From assembly GCA_019802505.1 (NCBI GenBank), contig JAFMOC010000038.1, forward strand, positions 2,382,501-2,446,500: a stretch of DNA of 64,000 bases. The letters are read 5' to 3'. This document shows positions 24,715 through 36,437 of the stretch, one piece after another (within the stretch, counting starts at the first letter, position 1; each line of letters starts with the position of its first letter). The stretch is from Corydoras sp. C115 (taxonomy: Eukaryota > Chordata > Actinopteri > Siluriformes > Callichthyidae). The notes beneath the pieces are model-generated. The model did no database searches and was not told where the DNA came from. It saw only the letters and a program-made list of their open reading frames with translations. The translations under genes were made by a program, and so were the position numbers.

Positions 24715-27700
24715 AACTACTTTTTGTAGATGTTTAGACATCCATTTGATTTAATCTCATATACATTTGTGAGTAATTAATATATCATGAATCTTTTACT
24801 TTTTTCAAATAGCTTTGAAAATATGTATTTTTTAAAAATAAAAAAAAAAACGACTCAAGTTTTGAATTGGAAGGGAAACAAAATTGGAAGACCTCTCTAA
24901 GTAGTTCCTGTGTGATTTTGATAATGATGTGATTGTTGGTACCAGTAATGTTTCTGTGACTGCTATTCTCTTAAGATAACACATAACAATCATTCATTCA
25001 TTCATTATCTTCCGCTTTATCCTATATTAGGGTCGCGGTGGGGTTCCCCATGCCCATCCAGGGGAGAACGTTTTGGGCGCTGGGCAGATACACCCAGGAC
25101 AGGACGCCAATCTATCGCTGGGCACACACTCACACACACAGACACGCACGCATATACACTCTATAAGGGGGAATTTGGAGAACTCAATTGACTTGATCCA
25201 TGTTTTTGGACTGTGGGAGGAAACCGGAGAACCCGCAGGAAACCCACGTGGACACGGGGAGAACATGGAAACTCCACCCAGATGGGGATTCGAACCGGGA
25301 ATCCCTAGTGCTGAGAGGCGAACGTGCTAACCACTAAGCCACCATGCTGCCCCATAACAATCATATATATCGTAATCATAATATAAATCACTTAGTTAGT
25401 TAGTTAGTAAGTACTGTTTCTGATAAAGTACTTGATATTGATACATCTATTGTGTCAGTAGGTTATGCAGTTACGTAGTTTTTAGGTTAGTGGTCAATTT
25501 ATATGTTTTGTTATACTTGATTTAATACTTATTAATTTATACTGCTGTTTTTTTGTGTTTCCTTCTAGCTTCTGCATGAAGAAGTATTATGTGAGGAGAC
25601 AATAGTTAAGTCGTGGAAGCTGGTGCAGGCCTTAAGTGTTAATGCTCATGACTTTTGGCCCACATTAAAGGTCTTTGTGAATCTTGCATTCCATAGCTGT
25701 GTCTTAAATTTGCAGCAAGATCAGAAATGCAGGCTAACTGCCTGCATACAGCAGGTCAGTTAGTAAAGCAATACAAAACCTGAATGTGTCCTGGATATTT
25801 CCTGATTGTGCATCATTATTGTTAATATTTTCTCAGAATTTTTTCTTAATTTGACATTTTGAAGGTTAAGGCTGAGCTGATGGAGCTGTCCAAGGTTAAA
25901 GCAGGAGTTTTCAACGTGCTGATTCAGCATTGCTTTTACATCTGGCTTCCACTTCACCCTAACAACACAACAAACTCTGTTTTTATATGTGCTCTCTACC
26001 ACCTGGACATATTGACTGAGGCATGTCTCTATGGGCCACTGTTCAAAAAAGATCAAAGGTGGTGATATAATTTTAGTGTATTTGGTGTCAGTGTATAAAC
26101 CATTTTAGCCTTAAACAATTTACTGACAAGTGTTTTAATTGTATTCCTCTCTTTGTAGACTCCTTATGGATGTTCAGACGTATGTAGAGCAGCTTAATGA
26201 AGAGTATGATGATAATGCAACTACTAGCAGGTCAGACTAAATTGTGGTTACATTGTAAAAAAATACAATATGTTTAGTTATTTTGTCTAATTCTATGTTG
26301 TGTACCTCTCAGTGGAATGAGGGATTTTCAGTTTCCACGTGTATGTGCTATGGCCTTCCTTAGTCACCTTGAGCCTACAAATGACCTGCATCAGAGGCTA
26401 ATGGAGAGCTTAGTGGATTGCTTATTAAAAAAGGTAAAGGAAAGATTATGTGTACATGTACATACAAACTCAAAATATGTTACATGTTCTAAATATGCAA
26501 TAAAAATACAAAACTTAGTAAAAAAATGTTAATTATACAGTACTTTCTTACTTTACACCACTTGGTCACACTTTTACAGTAGCATGAAGGTTTATCAAGT
26601 ATGAATGAACATTCATTAACATTTAGCTGTGATTTTTACCATTGACCTTTAAACACCAATACTTTACATTGATTATTTCCTTAAATACTTTGCAAGTTTG
26701 TGCTAAAACACTGTCTTGAACTGCCCACAATTCCTATTATGAGGTCTAAAACATTTTACTTACTTTAGCCATTACATTATATGCAAGATATAAAAAATAC
26801 AAGACTGACTTGGACAGTCTGGTCAGGTTAACACTGGTACATATGTCTACAGAGCCAGGCTATAGTAGCTTCGGCAGAATAAGACTTGTAATTTCTGTGC
26901 TTACACAGCTATTGACGTCAGATAAAAAAAGAATTGCCTTGATGGCAGCATACAGTGGCATGGAACACTTTTGAAACTTGACCAATCTTTGTTTTTGTAA
27001 CTATGTAAAGCTGAAATGTTGTTTGTCACATGTCAGTGGTTGAAATGTTATACCTTGTATGTGTTTTATATTATATTTATATTTATATTATATTTTATGT
27101 GTTTTTTATTATATATTGTTTGGAGATGGTTAATGACAACTCTTCTATTTCAATGTTTTGAGAAATCATCTTTATTTGTGCCATGATGCACATATCGTCC
27201 TGTATGCTTCAAAATGTAGCCTCAAATGCACTTACTCAATCCATGTTTGTTTCTAATATTTTACTGTTGTTATTATGCTCTCTTAAGGATGAAGACATAT
27301 CGAAGTCAACAGTGCGTTACTATAGCAACTCTTTGCAGCACAGAATAAAAAATAGGGTATGGCAAACATTGTTGCTCCTGCTTCCCAAACTAAGACAGGT
27401 GAGGAATGCATGCCCTTTGACAGTGGTTGTTTCTACATGTTTAGTTGAAAATATTTAAAGATTTTAAGATTTTACAATCAATGTTAAGTACCTTTGTGGT
27501 TACAATTATTGCAGGAGTTTGTGGTGGAGCGTGTCTTTGGTGCTGTGTGTGAAGCTGGATTTTGCTGCAACCAAGCTTCTGTCAAGTATTTAATTGAGTG
27601 GGCACTGATTCTGATTCTCCACAAGAATCCCTCTCATATTCAACGGTTTTGGGACTGTTTTGATGTGGTGCGTGCTATCTTCCAAAATGATCAAATGCAG

Positions 27701-28988
27701 ACATAATAAACATAAATTATTAATTTAAACCAAATTGTGTTTTTGATTCAACAGGACCAGGAGAAAACAAAAACAAGCATCTGCACCTTCCTTTCTGTGC
27801 TGGTCCACTTGGACAGTATTCTTTCCAAACTTGAATATAAGGTACTGCCTCAAAAACGTTTGAGTCTCACATGCAGTAAGGGGAAAAACCTATCTATGCA
27901 TTTCACTGTTTAATATTATTGTCTTCAGATGTTCTTTAACACATAAATGAAACTAGTAAAAAGGAAGGAAATTTTTCTCTACATTTTTTGCAGCAAAACC
28001 ACTGGGAGAAAGCTTTGGAGGTTATTTTGCTATGGTGTTTCAATCATAATTTCACAGTGCGTCTGTATGCCCTCCTGGCTTTAAAAAGAGTTTGGGCTTT
28101 GAGAGCGTCATGGGTGCAGGCTGAAAATGAACAAGAAAATTTGGGCTCTCTAGAGGGACTTGCCAGAGTTGTTGAGGCTTACCTTCATCAAGCTGAAATC
28201 ATGCAGCGTACTGGGTGAGCCACTTTCTATTAAATAATTAATTTATAAATCAATATCTTTTTTTAAAAGATTTTCTGACACATAAAATGTCACTGACTAC
28301 CTGTATTTTATTTTATTCATATAACAGTTTAAGTACAGAGTGTTTAGCTTTATTACATTAGCTTTTATTTTAATTACATTTACTTTTAAAAATTAATTAC
28401 ATTTAGAACTCATTTTAAAGTGCAGTTTTATTTTGCCTGTTTCTGCCTAATGCAAGATATTAAAAAAAAAAAACAAGCCTGACTTGGACAGTCTGGTCAG
28501 GTAAACACTGGTATATGTGTCTACAAAGCCACACAATAGTAGCATCTGCAGAATAAGGCTTGTAATTTCTGTGCTTACATAGCTATTGACGTCAGATAAA
28601 AAAAAGAATTGCCTTGATGGCATGGAACAGTTTTGAAACTTGATCAATTTTTGTTTCTGTAAATATGTAAAGATGAACTGACTTCCAAAAGACAAATTTA
28701 AAGAGTAAATTTTTTCAACTGCATTTTTAATTATCATAGCACTTTGTTTTATATAATTATATAGTATTTAAAAGGAAAGGTTTCTTTGCAAATGTTTATA
28801 TCTAGCATGCCCAAGCATTTACATCAATATGCGTGTGTATGTTTACTCTACAGCAATGCCAAAAAGAACTGGTGTAGAATCCAGGATCACTTCTTTTTTA
28901 GTGCCTTTCATCCTGTTATGGATTACAGTATAGAGGTTAGAATTATTGCCTTATAATAATTTGTTGTTAATATTAAATCTAATGTGTC

Positions 28989-29021
<33 letters not shown>

Positions 29022-32000
29022 GTACCTTTTTTTTTGTTGAGAAATTAGTAGAACTAATTTGAGGCTCTCATCCTTTTTGGTTAGTCTATATTCCAAACAT
29101 TTCCCAGCCTCTCAGAACTTGCAGATGATGAATCTATCCCATTGTGGAAGTTTGAGAAACTTGTGGACTTTAAAGACACATCCTCGGTACCTTTGAGGAA
29201 TGCCGACAGTAGACTAAGTACTTTGCAGCCTGGTGACTGGGTACAAGAGGATAAAGGTATTTGTCATGAATCGTGTGCTCTTCTTTTTTCTCCAGGTTTT
29301 GCAATTAGTAAAGAAATGTATTCAAACCCATTATATATTCCCATTAATTAATTTTTTTAGGACACTTGTCAATGTAACTTAAAGGTTATCTATTTAAACC
29401 AGGATATTTAGTGTGGTTTACCTTTTGTTATTTAAATTTATTTTCATCATGTCTTGAATTAATAGGCTTTCTATGTTCTTAAATAAGATTTGTGCTTTTT
29501 GGTATGGAGTTTAGAAATAAATTGGAAATTGGCTGTTTAAAGGATCACCTATGACTGCTATATTTTTACTGTCATATTATTACATTTTCTTATTATGAAT
29601 AGATGCTTGTTGATGTTGAAAGTGGCAAAAATGAGTTCATACCTATTTATCACTTGATAATACAGTGGAGCAGTGGGTAGAGCAATCCCCAGTTTAATTT
29701 TCTGCCCTGATAACAAGTTAAATTAAATAGTAGAACTTATGAATGGGTGTTTCACAATCAATGTGTTTTATAATTAAGATATATTAAAATAAAAAAAATA
29801 ATAATTTTGAGTTGCCTTTGAGATACAAATGTAATGTAAATGCTGTCCTAAATCATTGGATCTCCAAAATATCGGAAATGTATTTGATTTTAATTACGTT
29901 TAATGTATTTTATTTTGAGCTGCTAATACTAGTATTAAGGTTTAATGTTGTTCAAGAGTTTGTAGTGTTCAAAACAAACCCTTTTCTGTCTATGTAAATA
30001 TTTTTGTGGGGATTTTGTTTGTTGTAGGTGAGCTGGAACAGGATACGTACTGGGTGGATGTTCAGAAGAAAATTTCACCCTGGATTCTAAGCATACAGGA
30101 ACAAGAACCACAACTCCGAGCTCAGCACAGAGCAGCATGTCTAAATAAAATCAGTGGTCTCCTGGTGGTTGCTTCACTTATTAATAAGGCAGCTAACCTC
30201 GGTGGTATGGCCTATTACATACACATGAACGCACACACACACACAAACCAATTTAGTTTACATAAAAATAAAAGAAATGTTAATTTCATGTTAAAAGTAT
30301 GTCATTTTGTAAGACAAAAAGTCAAAAGTCTTTAATGCCATCTCTTTTTTTGTGTAAAAGTGATTAACACTGTGGAACTGTAGAGCAACCTCACAAGCCA
30401 AAGTTGTTTAATTTGCTTAATGTCGTTTTAGTTGGTTTTATGTTATTCTTTACCTTTTAGTTGCTATGTGTAAGTTTGTTTGTTTGATAGGTCTTTGTAG
30501 AACCTGTGAAATTTTTGGCGCCAATGCTCTTGTGGTGGACAACCTGCATCACATCAGTGACAAACAGTTTCAAGCCCTAAGTGTGTCTTCTGAACTGTGG
30601 CTCCCGATTCAGGAGGTGTGTGCTTTACTGATGTCTAACATGTGCCCTCTCTTCAGTCAGACTAATGTACCGTAGTTTTTTTTTCTCATTTCAGGTAAAG
30701 CCATTCGAGCTGTCAGAGTTTCTGCAGATGAAGAAAACAGATGGTTACACCATCATTGGTGTAGAGCAAACGGCCAACAGCCAAAGTCTAAATGACTACA
30801 GATTTCCAGAAAAGACCTTGCTGCTTTTGGGGTAAAACAACCAACTTATTAACCAACCAGCTTCCAACATAATCGATCAGATTTATTGATTATTTTTATT
30901 GTAATTCTATCAGTTTGCCCATGTGGTAAGTTATTTTAGACGATGTACAGATGTTAAGCTAAGAGTACCCAAAGACCAAAGTGCAATAGTTTCAAGGGAG
31001 CTGGCTTTGCACTGAGCACAGTAGTAGTAGCAGACTAATTGACTTTGCTCTCTTGAGGTGACTTCATCTGTCAGCAAACATGTTCCAGCATGCAAATCTC
31101 CTGTCAGCAAAACTACAACTAACTCTCCTAATGTAAAGCGTGCGTGTAGTATAATGATTCTACTACAGTTATCTAATAAAGAAAAAAATACTAGATTTAA
31201 ATCTATAGTTGTTTACAAAACTAAGAGTATGGTCACTATTCATGTCCTCACTAAAAACCCATCTTTTTAAAATTGTATATGCCCTTTGATTGTTTTATTT
31301 TGTCTTCTTCTGTTGTCTTTACTTGTTTTAATGCTGTCATAAATTAATCTTTTAATACCTATTGTAAAACTGTAAGGTGTCCTTGAGTTTCAGAAAGGCG
31401 CCTATGAAATAAAATGTATTATTATTATTATTACAAAACGTAATTCCTAGTTCATAATAAAATTAAATAAGTCTTGCTATAGTTTCTTTACAAATATTTA
31501 CTCCAATCTCAACTGTTGATGCGTAGCAAGACAGCACTTTTAAAAATGCAGTGTGATATGACTGAGTATTATTGCGTTTTCAATTTCACCACAAAATACC
31601 TAAATCATATGTGCAAACTCTATTAATAATTTATAAATAAAAACAGGCTATTTAAAGTGTATTAATATAACCCACTCTACTGTTAACAAGCTTATTTAGA
31701 CTGGAGCTGCAGCAAAGCTATATATCAAAGTATGGAAATAGTGGAACAACAACATGTCAGAGGAACTTCTAATAGTGTTTCAGAGTGTATTTGAAAATAA
31801 GACACTCCCCTTTTTTGCTCTGCTGTTAGGTGAGCACTAATTATACTTACCTCAAACAGTAACTAGAGTTTCTTTTTTTCTGTCCTTTTCAGGAATGAAC
31901 GAGAGGGGATCCCTGCTGACCTGTTGCAATTGTTGGATGTGTGTGTAGAGATTCCTCAGCAGGGGGTTACACGCTCTCTCAATGTGCACGTTAGCGCAGC

Positions 32001-32055
32001 CCTGCTGGTGTGGGAATATAGAAGGCAGCACATGAGCTCTGAGCAAGCTTCTTAA
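11532..32055 (+). CDS. tarbp1: TARBP1-like tRNA (guanosine-18 2'-O) methyltransferase, complete gene of 29 exons
   Basis: TARBP1 2'-O-methylates G18 of certain tRNAs with SAM. Exons: 11532-12393, 16457-16551, 16728-16794, 16871-17019, 17187-17239, 17346-17443, 18180-18315, 18887-18983, 19765-19854, 20169-20301, 22313-22576, 22695-22792, 22872-23030, 23742-23965, 24068-24278, 25569-25754, 25865-26058, 26159-26230, 26313-26433, 27288-27398, 27515-27667, 27755-27841, 27994-28214, 28854-28935, 29085-29256, 30028-30204, 30491-30615, 30695-30831, 31893-32055. All junctions are GT/AG and all phases agree. They give 1578 codons, close to human TARBP1 (about 1620). A long helical-repeat N-terminal region precedes a C-terminal SpoU/TrmH domain (from about residue 1430): NLGGLCRTCEIFGA, GNEREGIPADL, then IPQQGVTRSLNVHVS. 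Exon 2 could in principle be taken from any of several array copies; 16457-16551 is chosen for its strong polypyrimidine tract. Confidence 0.93.
12394..16456 (+). repeat. Tandem array of tarbp1 exon-2 units in intron 1
   Basis: A unit of about 246 bp repeats through most of intron 1. Each unit has a SINE-like segment (TGGTAGCTCAGTG ... TTGGGCTATCAATATGAC), a polypyrimidine stretch with AG, a copy of exon 2, and the first 8 bp of intron 2. Full exon copies: type A at 12938-13032, 13181-13275, 13678-13772, 14175-14269, 14418-14512, 14915-15009 and 15412-15506; type B at 12691-12789, 13431-13529, 13928-14026, 14668-14766 and 15165-15263. A rearranged copy lies at 15998-16114 and a truncated one at about 12480-12536. 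Type B order and single-base variants recur every 1237 bp or so. Copies differ by only a few bases, which points to recent growth or ongoing homogenisation. The unit junction (GTTTGTTACAGGGG) can be explained by exchange between intron 1 (TTTACAGGGG) and intron 2 (GTTTGTTATCAGG). Confidence 0.93.
15677..15882 (+). pseudogene. Duplicated fragment of tarbp1 exon 1 and start of intron 1
   Basis: This matches 12247-12452 almost base for base (offset 3430). It contains the last 147 bp of exon 1 with an open frame, its GTATGT donor, and the first SINE-like bases of intron 1. Visible differences include a GTG to GAG change (Val to Glu in the exon frame). It interrupts the array between the copy at 15412 and the rearranged copy at 15998. 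There is no obvious strong acceptor in front of it, so inclusion in mRNA is doubtful. Confidence 0.88.
16457..16551 (+). CDS. tarbp1: tarbp1 exon 2, canonical copy
   Basis: 95 nt that enter in phase 1 and leave in phase 0. It codes D-E-S-M-F-K-W-R-A-E-K-S, then the LFLKFWEDY and ETLEEYQ parts. It is preferred over the array copies because it has a long T-rich tract before its AG, is the last copy, and is followed by normal unique intron 2 sequence. It reads AEKS where intact array copies read AEKG. Confidence 0.85.
17585..18100. repeat. Dispersed repeat in tarbp1 intron 6
   Basis: A mid-size interspersed fish repeat (ACAGTACCAGTCAAAAGTTT ... CTCAGTGACACTGCCTGGG ... ATTGTAGAACTACA). A decayed relative is visible near 53090-53150. 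Positions 17978-18003 are identical over 26 bp to the splice-site region of the type B exon copies in the intron 1 array. The ends are approximate. Confidence 0.6.
18463..18806 (-). repeat. SINE copy 11 in tarbp1 intron 7
   Basis: Complete minus-strand copy. The head has a small insertion (CTAAAACAACCG). Confidence 0.87.
20873..22074. mobile_element. hAT-like non-autonomous DNA transposon with nested repeat
   Basis: The ends are TAGGGGTG and CACCCCTA, a short terminal inverted repeat of hAT type. The element is flanked by a perfect 8-bp duplication CTATAAAC (20865-20872 and 22075-22082), the target-site length of hAT elements. Subterminal regions carry repeated GTCGA/TCGAC motifs. No transposase frame is present, so it was mobilised in trans. 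The inner part from about 21036 (TCAAGTCAAGTCAAGTAATT, then TATTTATATAGCGC) to about 21730 is another common fish repeat, either nested or captured. It lies in tarbp1 intron 10. Confidence 0.82.
22120..22290 (+). repeat. tRNA-derived SINE-like fragment
   Basis: Contains a B-box-like GTTTGATTCCCAG and the fish-SINE phrase CCTTGGGCAAGGCACCTAAC. It ends just before tarbp1 exon 11 and may supply part of the intron sequence around the acceptor. Confidence 0.55.
23228..23365 (-). repeat. SINE copy 12, 3' fragment
   Basis: Minus-strand tail part only, ending at the CAATCCATCGCTG landmark. It lies in tarbp1 intron 13. Confidence 0.82.
24487..24711. repeat. Two (TA)n tracts with similar spacers
   Basis: TA runs lie at about 24487-24549 and 24639-24711. 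Each is followed by the same CCAA(A/C)TACTTTTTGTAG wording, so the tract plus its flank was duplicated locally. They lie in tarbp1 intron 15. Confidence 0.9.
24990..25354 (-). repeat. SINE copy 13 in tarbp1 intron 15
   Basis: Complete minus-strand copy with an expanded CACACACAGACACGCACGCA stretch in the CA-rich variable section. Confidence 0.87.
26777..27020. repeat. Paired intron repeat, copy 1
   Basis: About 240 bp in tarbp1 intron 19, recurring at 28449-28680 in intron 23. The shared core includes GACTTGGACAGTCTGGTCAG and AGCTATTGACGTCAGATAAA. The two differ by scattered substitutions and a short indel. No terminal inverted repeats or tRNA-like head were seen, so the class is unknown. 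Confidence 0.7.
28449..28680. repeat. Paired intron repeat, copy 2
   Basis: Second copy of the 26777-27020 sequence, same orientation, about 1.7 kb downstream. It lacks a short internal segment after the GCCTTGATGG landmark. Confidence 0.7.
28990..29021. repeat. (ATT)n microsatellite
   Basis: About ten ATT units, just before tarbp1 exon 25. Confidence 0.93.
31085..31435. repeat. Dispersed fish repeat tail in tarbp1 last intron
   Basis: The end has the familiar wording GTGTCCTTGAGTTTCAGAAAG, then GGCGCCTATGAAATAAAATG and an (ATT)n run, a common fish interspersed repeat end. The 5' limit is uncertain. Confidence 0.5.
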
Positions 32056-32876
32056 CCACTTTGGTTTTAAAACTTTTTTGTATTCATTTTAATGCCAATA
32101 TACTTGAACAGTTTCTAAATATTTACCATGATCCCTTTTGTATCAGTATAGAATTGTACACATAATTAAGCAGCTCTCCCTTAAATATTGGTGGGACATT
32201 GGTTTGTTTTTTTTTATCACTGACACATTATTAGAAATTTGCATTATTTCGTATTTAAATATGTAAGTTAAATAAAATAAAATAAAATAAACAAAAGTCG
32301 TTTATTAGTAATTTGTTTGCTGTTAAAGACTTTTCTTTTGACTAATTTGATTCGGTGCCACCTTTATAATGATTCTTTAATACCATATAACTTGAAATGT
32401 TCATAATATAGTTGATAAAATATAGGGGGGGGGGGGGGGGCTTGAATTTGACATTGGTTTCAGATGATACGTAAAATGACGTGTAATAAAACATTCAACT
32501 ATAGAACTGTGGGAAAATAAACCGATGAGTTGATAGCCTTTTAAAAACACAGACAGGCAGTGTGTACTTAATGCTGTGTGATTTACTAATTGATACCTTA
32601 AGTGTTTGATTTTCCGCTTTGTCAGGTAGCTGCAGGTGTGCTTTGTGTCACCCACCCAGCTGCTCCTTTTCTAGGTTCAGAGAGAGAGAGTCTGCCTTGT
32701 TTGTTGCACAGAGATCTAATTATTTTTAGTTTTTTTTCCCTTTTGTATCAAATGGAAGCATGTTTTTTGCTTTCATTAACATTAAAGTTTAATCATAGGT
32801 TTTACGGTAATGACTAAAGTTAGCGAAAACATTTTACCATTTTTACTGTGGATGTTGCGAGGTTGACTCTATATAA
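32056..32876. other. tarbp1 3' UTR and GPCR 5' region
   Basis: AATAAA at 32271-32276, inside an (AAATA)n run, is the first good polyadenylation signal after the tarbp1 stop. A poly-G run of about 17 lies at 32427. The next 400 bp lead to the GPCR start with no CpG island. A TATATAA at 32872 is too close to the ATG at 32877 to act as its TATA box unless transcription starts in the coding exon. Confidence 0.55.
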
Positions 32877-35800
32877 ATGGATGTACCAGGCAGTGAGTGG
32901 CTGGTTGACGGCAAACCTTTCCTGGTTGAACAGCGAACTTTGTGGAGAAACTCGTCGGGCTCCTGGCTCTCTATTTCTGCCCACGGGAAGCTGCTTTTGG
33001 AGGTGCTTATGGTGCTCATGTGTGTTGGCGCAGTGATGGGTACGATCTCAATGTTATTTTTGCTTATTAATTTGCTATGTTTAGATTTTTAACCTATTAT
33101 AATTATTTAATCATCATTTTTAGTTTTTGTATTTGTCTTGTAATTATATTTTTTCATTTAAATTCTCATTAAAATAATTCTTCAACAAAGATCTACCAAA
33201 ATTTGTATTAACATGTGTGTTTGTTATCTGCATTTGCATAACATTAATGATGTTCTATCTAATTACTGAATAGATTTCATATATTTGTTAATATATTTAA
33301 TTTTTTGTTTATATTCAGATTTGGCTATTTAGTATTTGTTCTGGGTGCAGTATCGTTGTATCATGTGATGTCTTAAAATCTATATAATTTGTGTTTGTTA
33401 GGAAATATTCTGGTCATCATGATTGTGGTGGCAACAAAGGCATTCCACAGTGTGACGTCTGTCCTAATTATTAATCTGGCCATCAGTGATTTCCTGGTTG
33501 GCATTGGAGTCATGCCATTTGTGGCTCTTTCTCTCATGAATAATGGATGGGTAAACTGCAATGTTAGTATAACCTGTTTGTCATACACCCAAGTTTTTAA
33601 CAGATTCTAACAAAGTCACCTGATAATTAATGTTATCATATAGAATAGAATAGAATTCAACTTTATTGTCATTGCTCAATATGAACAACGAAATGCAGTA
33701 AATATGTATATATGTATATGTATATGTAGTAAAGTTATGGCAGATTATGTTTTTTTGATTATGGCAGCAATTTCTGAGAGCAATTTAAAACAATGAAGTG
33801 AAATGAAGAAAAAGTAAACAGGCAAGATTTTTATATGCTTTTGTCAGAAAAAATGTTAACAGATTTTTAGTCAGAGTTTATCTTCTTTTTTATGTTTGGG
33901 AGACATATTGGTGAATACATGTATGTGCAGAGGGCGGCACGGTGGCTTAGTGGTTAGCACGTTCGCCTCTCAGCACTAGGGATTCCCGGTTCGAATCCCC
34001 ATCTGGGTGGAGTTTCCATGTTCTCCCCGTGTCTGCGTGGGTTTCCTCTGGGTTCTCCGGTTTCCTCCCACAGTCCAAAAACATAGATCAAGTCAATTGA
34101 GTTCTCCAAATTGCCCCCTATAGAGTGTGTTTGTGTGAGTGAGTGTGTGCCCAGCGATAGATTGGCGCCCTGTCCTGGGTCTGTCTGCCCAGCGCACGAG
34201 ACGTTCTCCCCTGGATGGGCATAGGGAACCCCACCGCGACCCCAATTGAGGATAAAGTGGGAGATAATGAACGAACAATTGACTTGATCTATGTTGATCT
34301 GGGTGGTGTTCTCCCCGTGTCCGCGTGGGTTTCCTCCGGGTTCTCCGGTTTCCTCCCACAGTCCAAAAACATGGATCAAATCAATTGAGTTCTCCAAATT
34401 GCCCCATATAGAGTGTGTTTGTGTGAGTGAGTGTGTGCCCAGCGATAGATTGGCGCCCTGTCCTGGGTGTATCTGCCCAGCGCACGAGACGTTCTCCCCT
34501 GGATGGGCATGGGGAACCCCACCGCGACCCTAATAGAGGATAAACGGAAGATAATGAATGAATGAATGTATGTGCAGAACATGAAAAAATCTTAAACATG
34601 TCCTCCATACCAGGGAAACTCGGGACTGTCCAGCTGTGATAATGTTGGAAGATGAAAATGTTGAAGTTAAAAAAGCAAAGCAAAGTTCGAGAATAAAGCC
34701 TCAAAAACATTACATTAAACTGCACAACATTGGGAATTATTTTCTGTCTAGGGTTTTATTGTTAATATTTGGGTCTATTTAAAACTGCAATGTGGTGGAT
34801 TTGTTGGCATCCACTGATGATGCATTGATAAACTTTTCTCCCTGGCTAATATATAGGCCACTTTGACACATTGTTCAAATGAACTGAGCAACCAATGTGG
34901 ATACTGTAAGAGACGGTGGCGCTAACCTCTGGGAAGACAGGCCTGCTTCCTCATGTAATATAGATATAACAACATAATTCATACACTAAAATAATGTTTA
35001 GTGTATTCCAGTTCTATTAAGTCAGACACAATGCACATTTAACCAATGAACAGCATAAGAATAATAATCAGCATATAATGCAAAGTTTTATGTTTTTTCT
35101 GATAGTGCTCTTAATATGTACTGCAGGATTTGTGTCTCTACGTCGGTTACACTTCATCAGTCTACTGCACTGCCTCAGTCCTGTCCCTTGCAGCTATTGC
35201 CCTGGATCGATATTACTCCATTGTGGACTGTCTGCATTATGAATCCCGCTGCACTGTATGGCGAAGTGGGGCAGTTGTAATATGGATTTGGCTACAAGCC
35301 ATGCTTACCAGCTCTCCTCCTCTTTTGGGCTGGAGTAATGTCAGCTTTGTGAGACCAATGTACAGCTGTGCTGTCAACTGGGCAAGCAGTCCCAGCTACA
35401 CAGTTTTCATGGCAATTTTTTCCTACTTTTTACCAGCCCTAATCATCCTCTTTTGCTATATGAAAATTGTGAAGGTAGCTCGGCACCATGCTCGAAGAAT
35501 CCACAACATTCAGCAACAACTGCACCAGAGCAGAGCTCACCCTTTAACTGCACCTTTAGAATCAGTTCAACAGAGTTTAACTGTGAACTCTGAAAGACAT
35601 GACCTTTCTGGACTCGTGTACTATATAAGTGGTAGGTTTGTATCCGAAGACGGAGCAGAAGTGGCAGTGGAAACAACTTCACAACACAGAGGAGCAAGAA
35701 GCTCCAAGATTTCCAGATGGTATCAGCATACTTTTCGGACTTACCTTCAGAATAGCAGAACACAGCAGGATAGGGACTACCGCCATCATGGTATCGTAAG

Positions 35801-36437
35801 ACTTTTCATGGTTATTGCTGCCTTCTTCCTTTGCTGGACACCCTACATTACGGTTGCTTTGGTACAGGCCAAGGAAACCGCCATCGCCCAATCTACTAGT
35901 CAGGTGCCACCTGTCGCTGTCACCATCTCGTACTGGCTCGTACTGTTTAATTCAGACATTAATCCTTTATTGTATGCTATACTGAGCAAACGTTTTCAGG
36001 GAGCAATGCAGAACCTCAAGAAAAAGATTCAGGCCAAGTTTCTTATTGGGGTAACGTTGAGAGAAGAAAGAACAATTAGAGAGGCCAGAGGATTCACAAA
36101 TTCTACTAATATAATAGCAAGCATTGTAGATCAGAGTCCTCGAGATGAACCTCAGCAGAACTTGGCCTATTCGTCCATTTTTAATTCTGCTTTTCCCAAT
36201 AACTATAAGGAAGATTTGAATGAAGAACCTTTGCCAGGAAGGGTCTTGTCATCTTCCACCCACCAGGACCTGTGGCCTTCTGATCCTAATATTTGCGAAG
36301 AAACATCAGACTGCCTACAGGTTGTACCTAAACCACAAGAGCAGGATAAATTACATATCCCCTCTGGAGTCCCAGAGAGACCGGCAAAAATATTTTTTGG
36401 ACAGATCACAGTACGAGTGGAGCATGACATTTGTTAG
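32877..36437 (+). CDS. Class A orphan G protein-coupled receptor, three exons
   Basis: Exons 32877-33039, 33402-33562 and 35127-36437 join in frame to 545 codons including stop. Seven membrane segments are readable. Landmarks: GN in TM1, NLAISDF in TM2, a Cys 25 residues before the DRY Arg at the top of TM3, DRY in TM3, FFLCWTP in TM6 and NPLLY in TM7. An N-glycosylation site (NSSG) sits in the short N-terminus, and loop 3 is about 90 residues. Position 3.32 is Ser, not the Asp of amine receptors, and 7.43 is not Tyr. A classical monoamine ligand is therefore unlikely despite general resemblance. The GWS motif after TM4 recalls GPR161 and GPR101, but I cannot assign an orthologue. The long cytoplasmic tail starts with a basic helix 8. 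The exon 3 boundary is supported because it restores the TM3 cysteine at the right spacing. Confidence 0.88.
33932..34275 (+). repeat. SINE copy 14 in GPCR intron 2
   Basis: Complete plus-strand copy starting GGCGGCACGGTGGC. Confidence 0.88.
34276..34569 (+). repeat. SINE copy 15, headless
   Basis: Plus-strand copy without the tRNA-like head, placed directly after copy 14. The junction carries ATTGACTTGATCTATGTTG, so it probably arose by unequal exchange between SINE copies. Confidence 0.82.
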
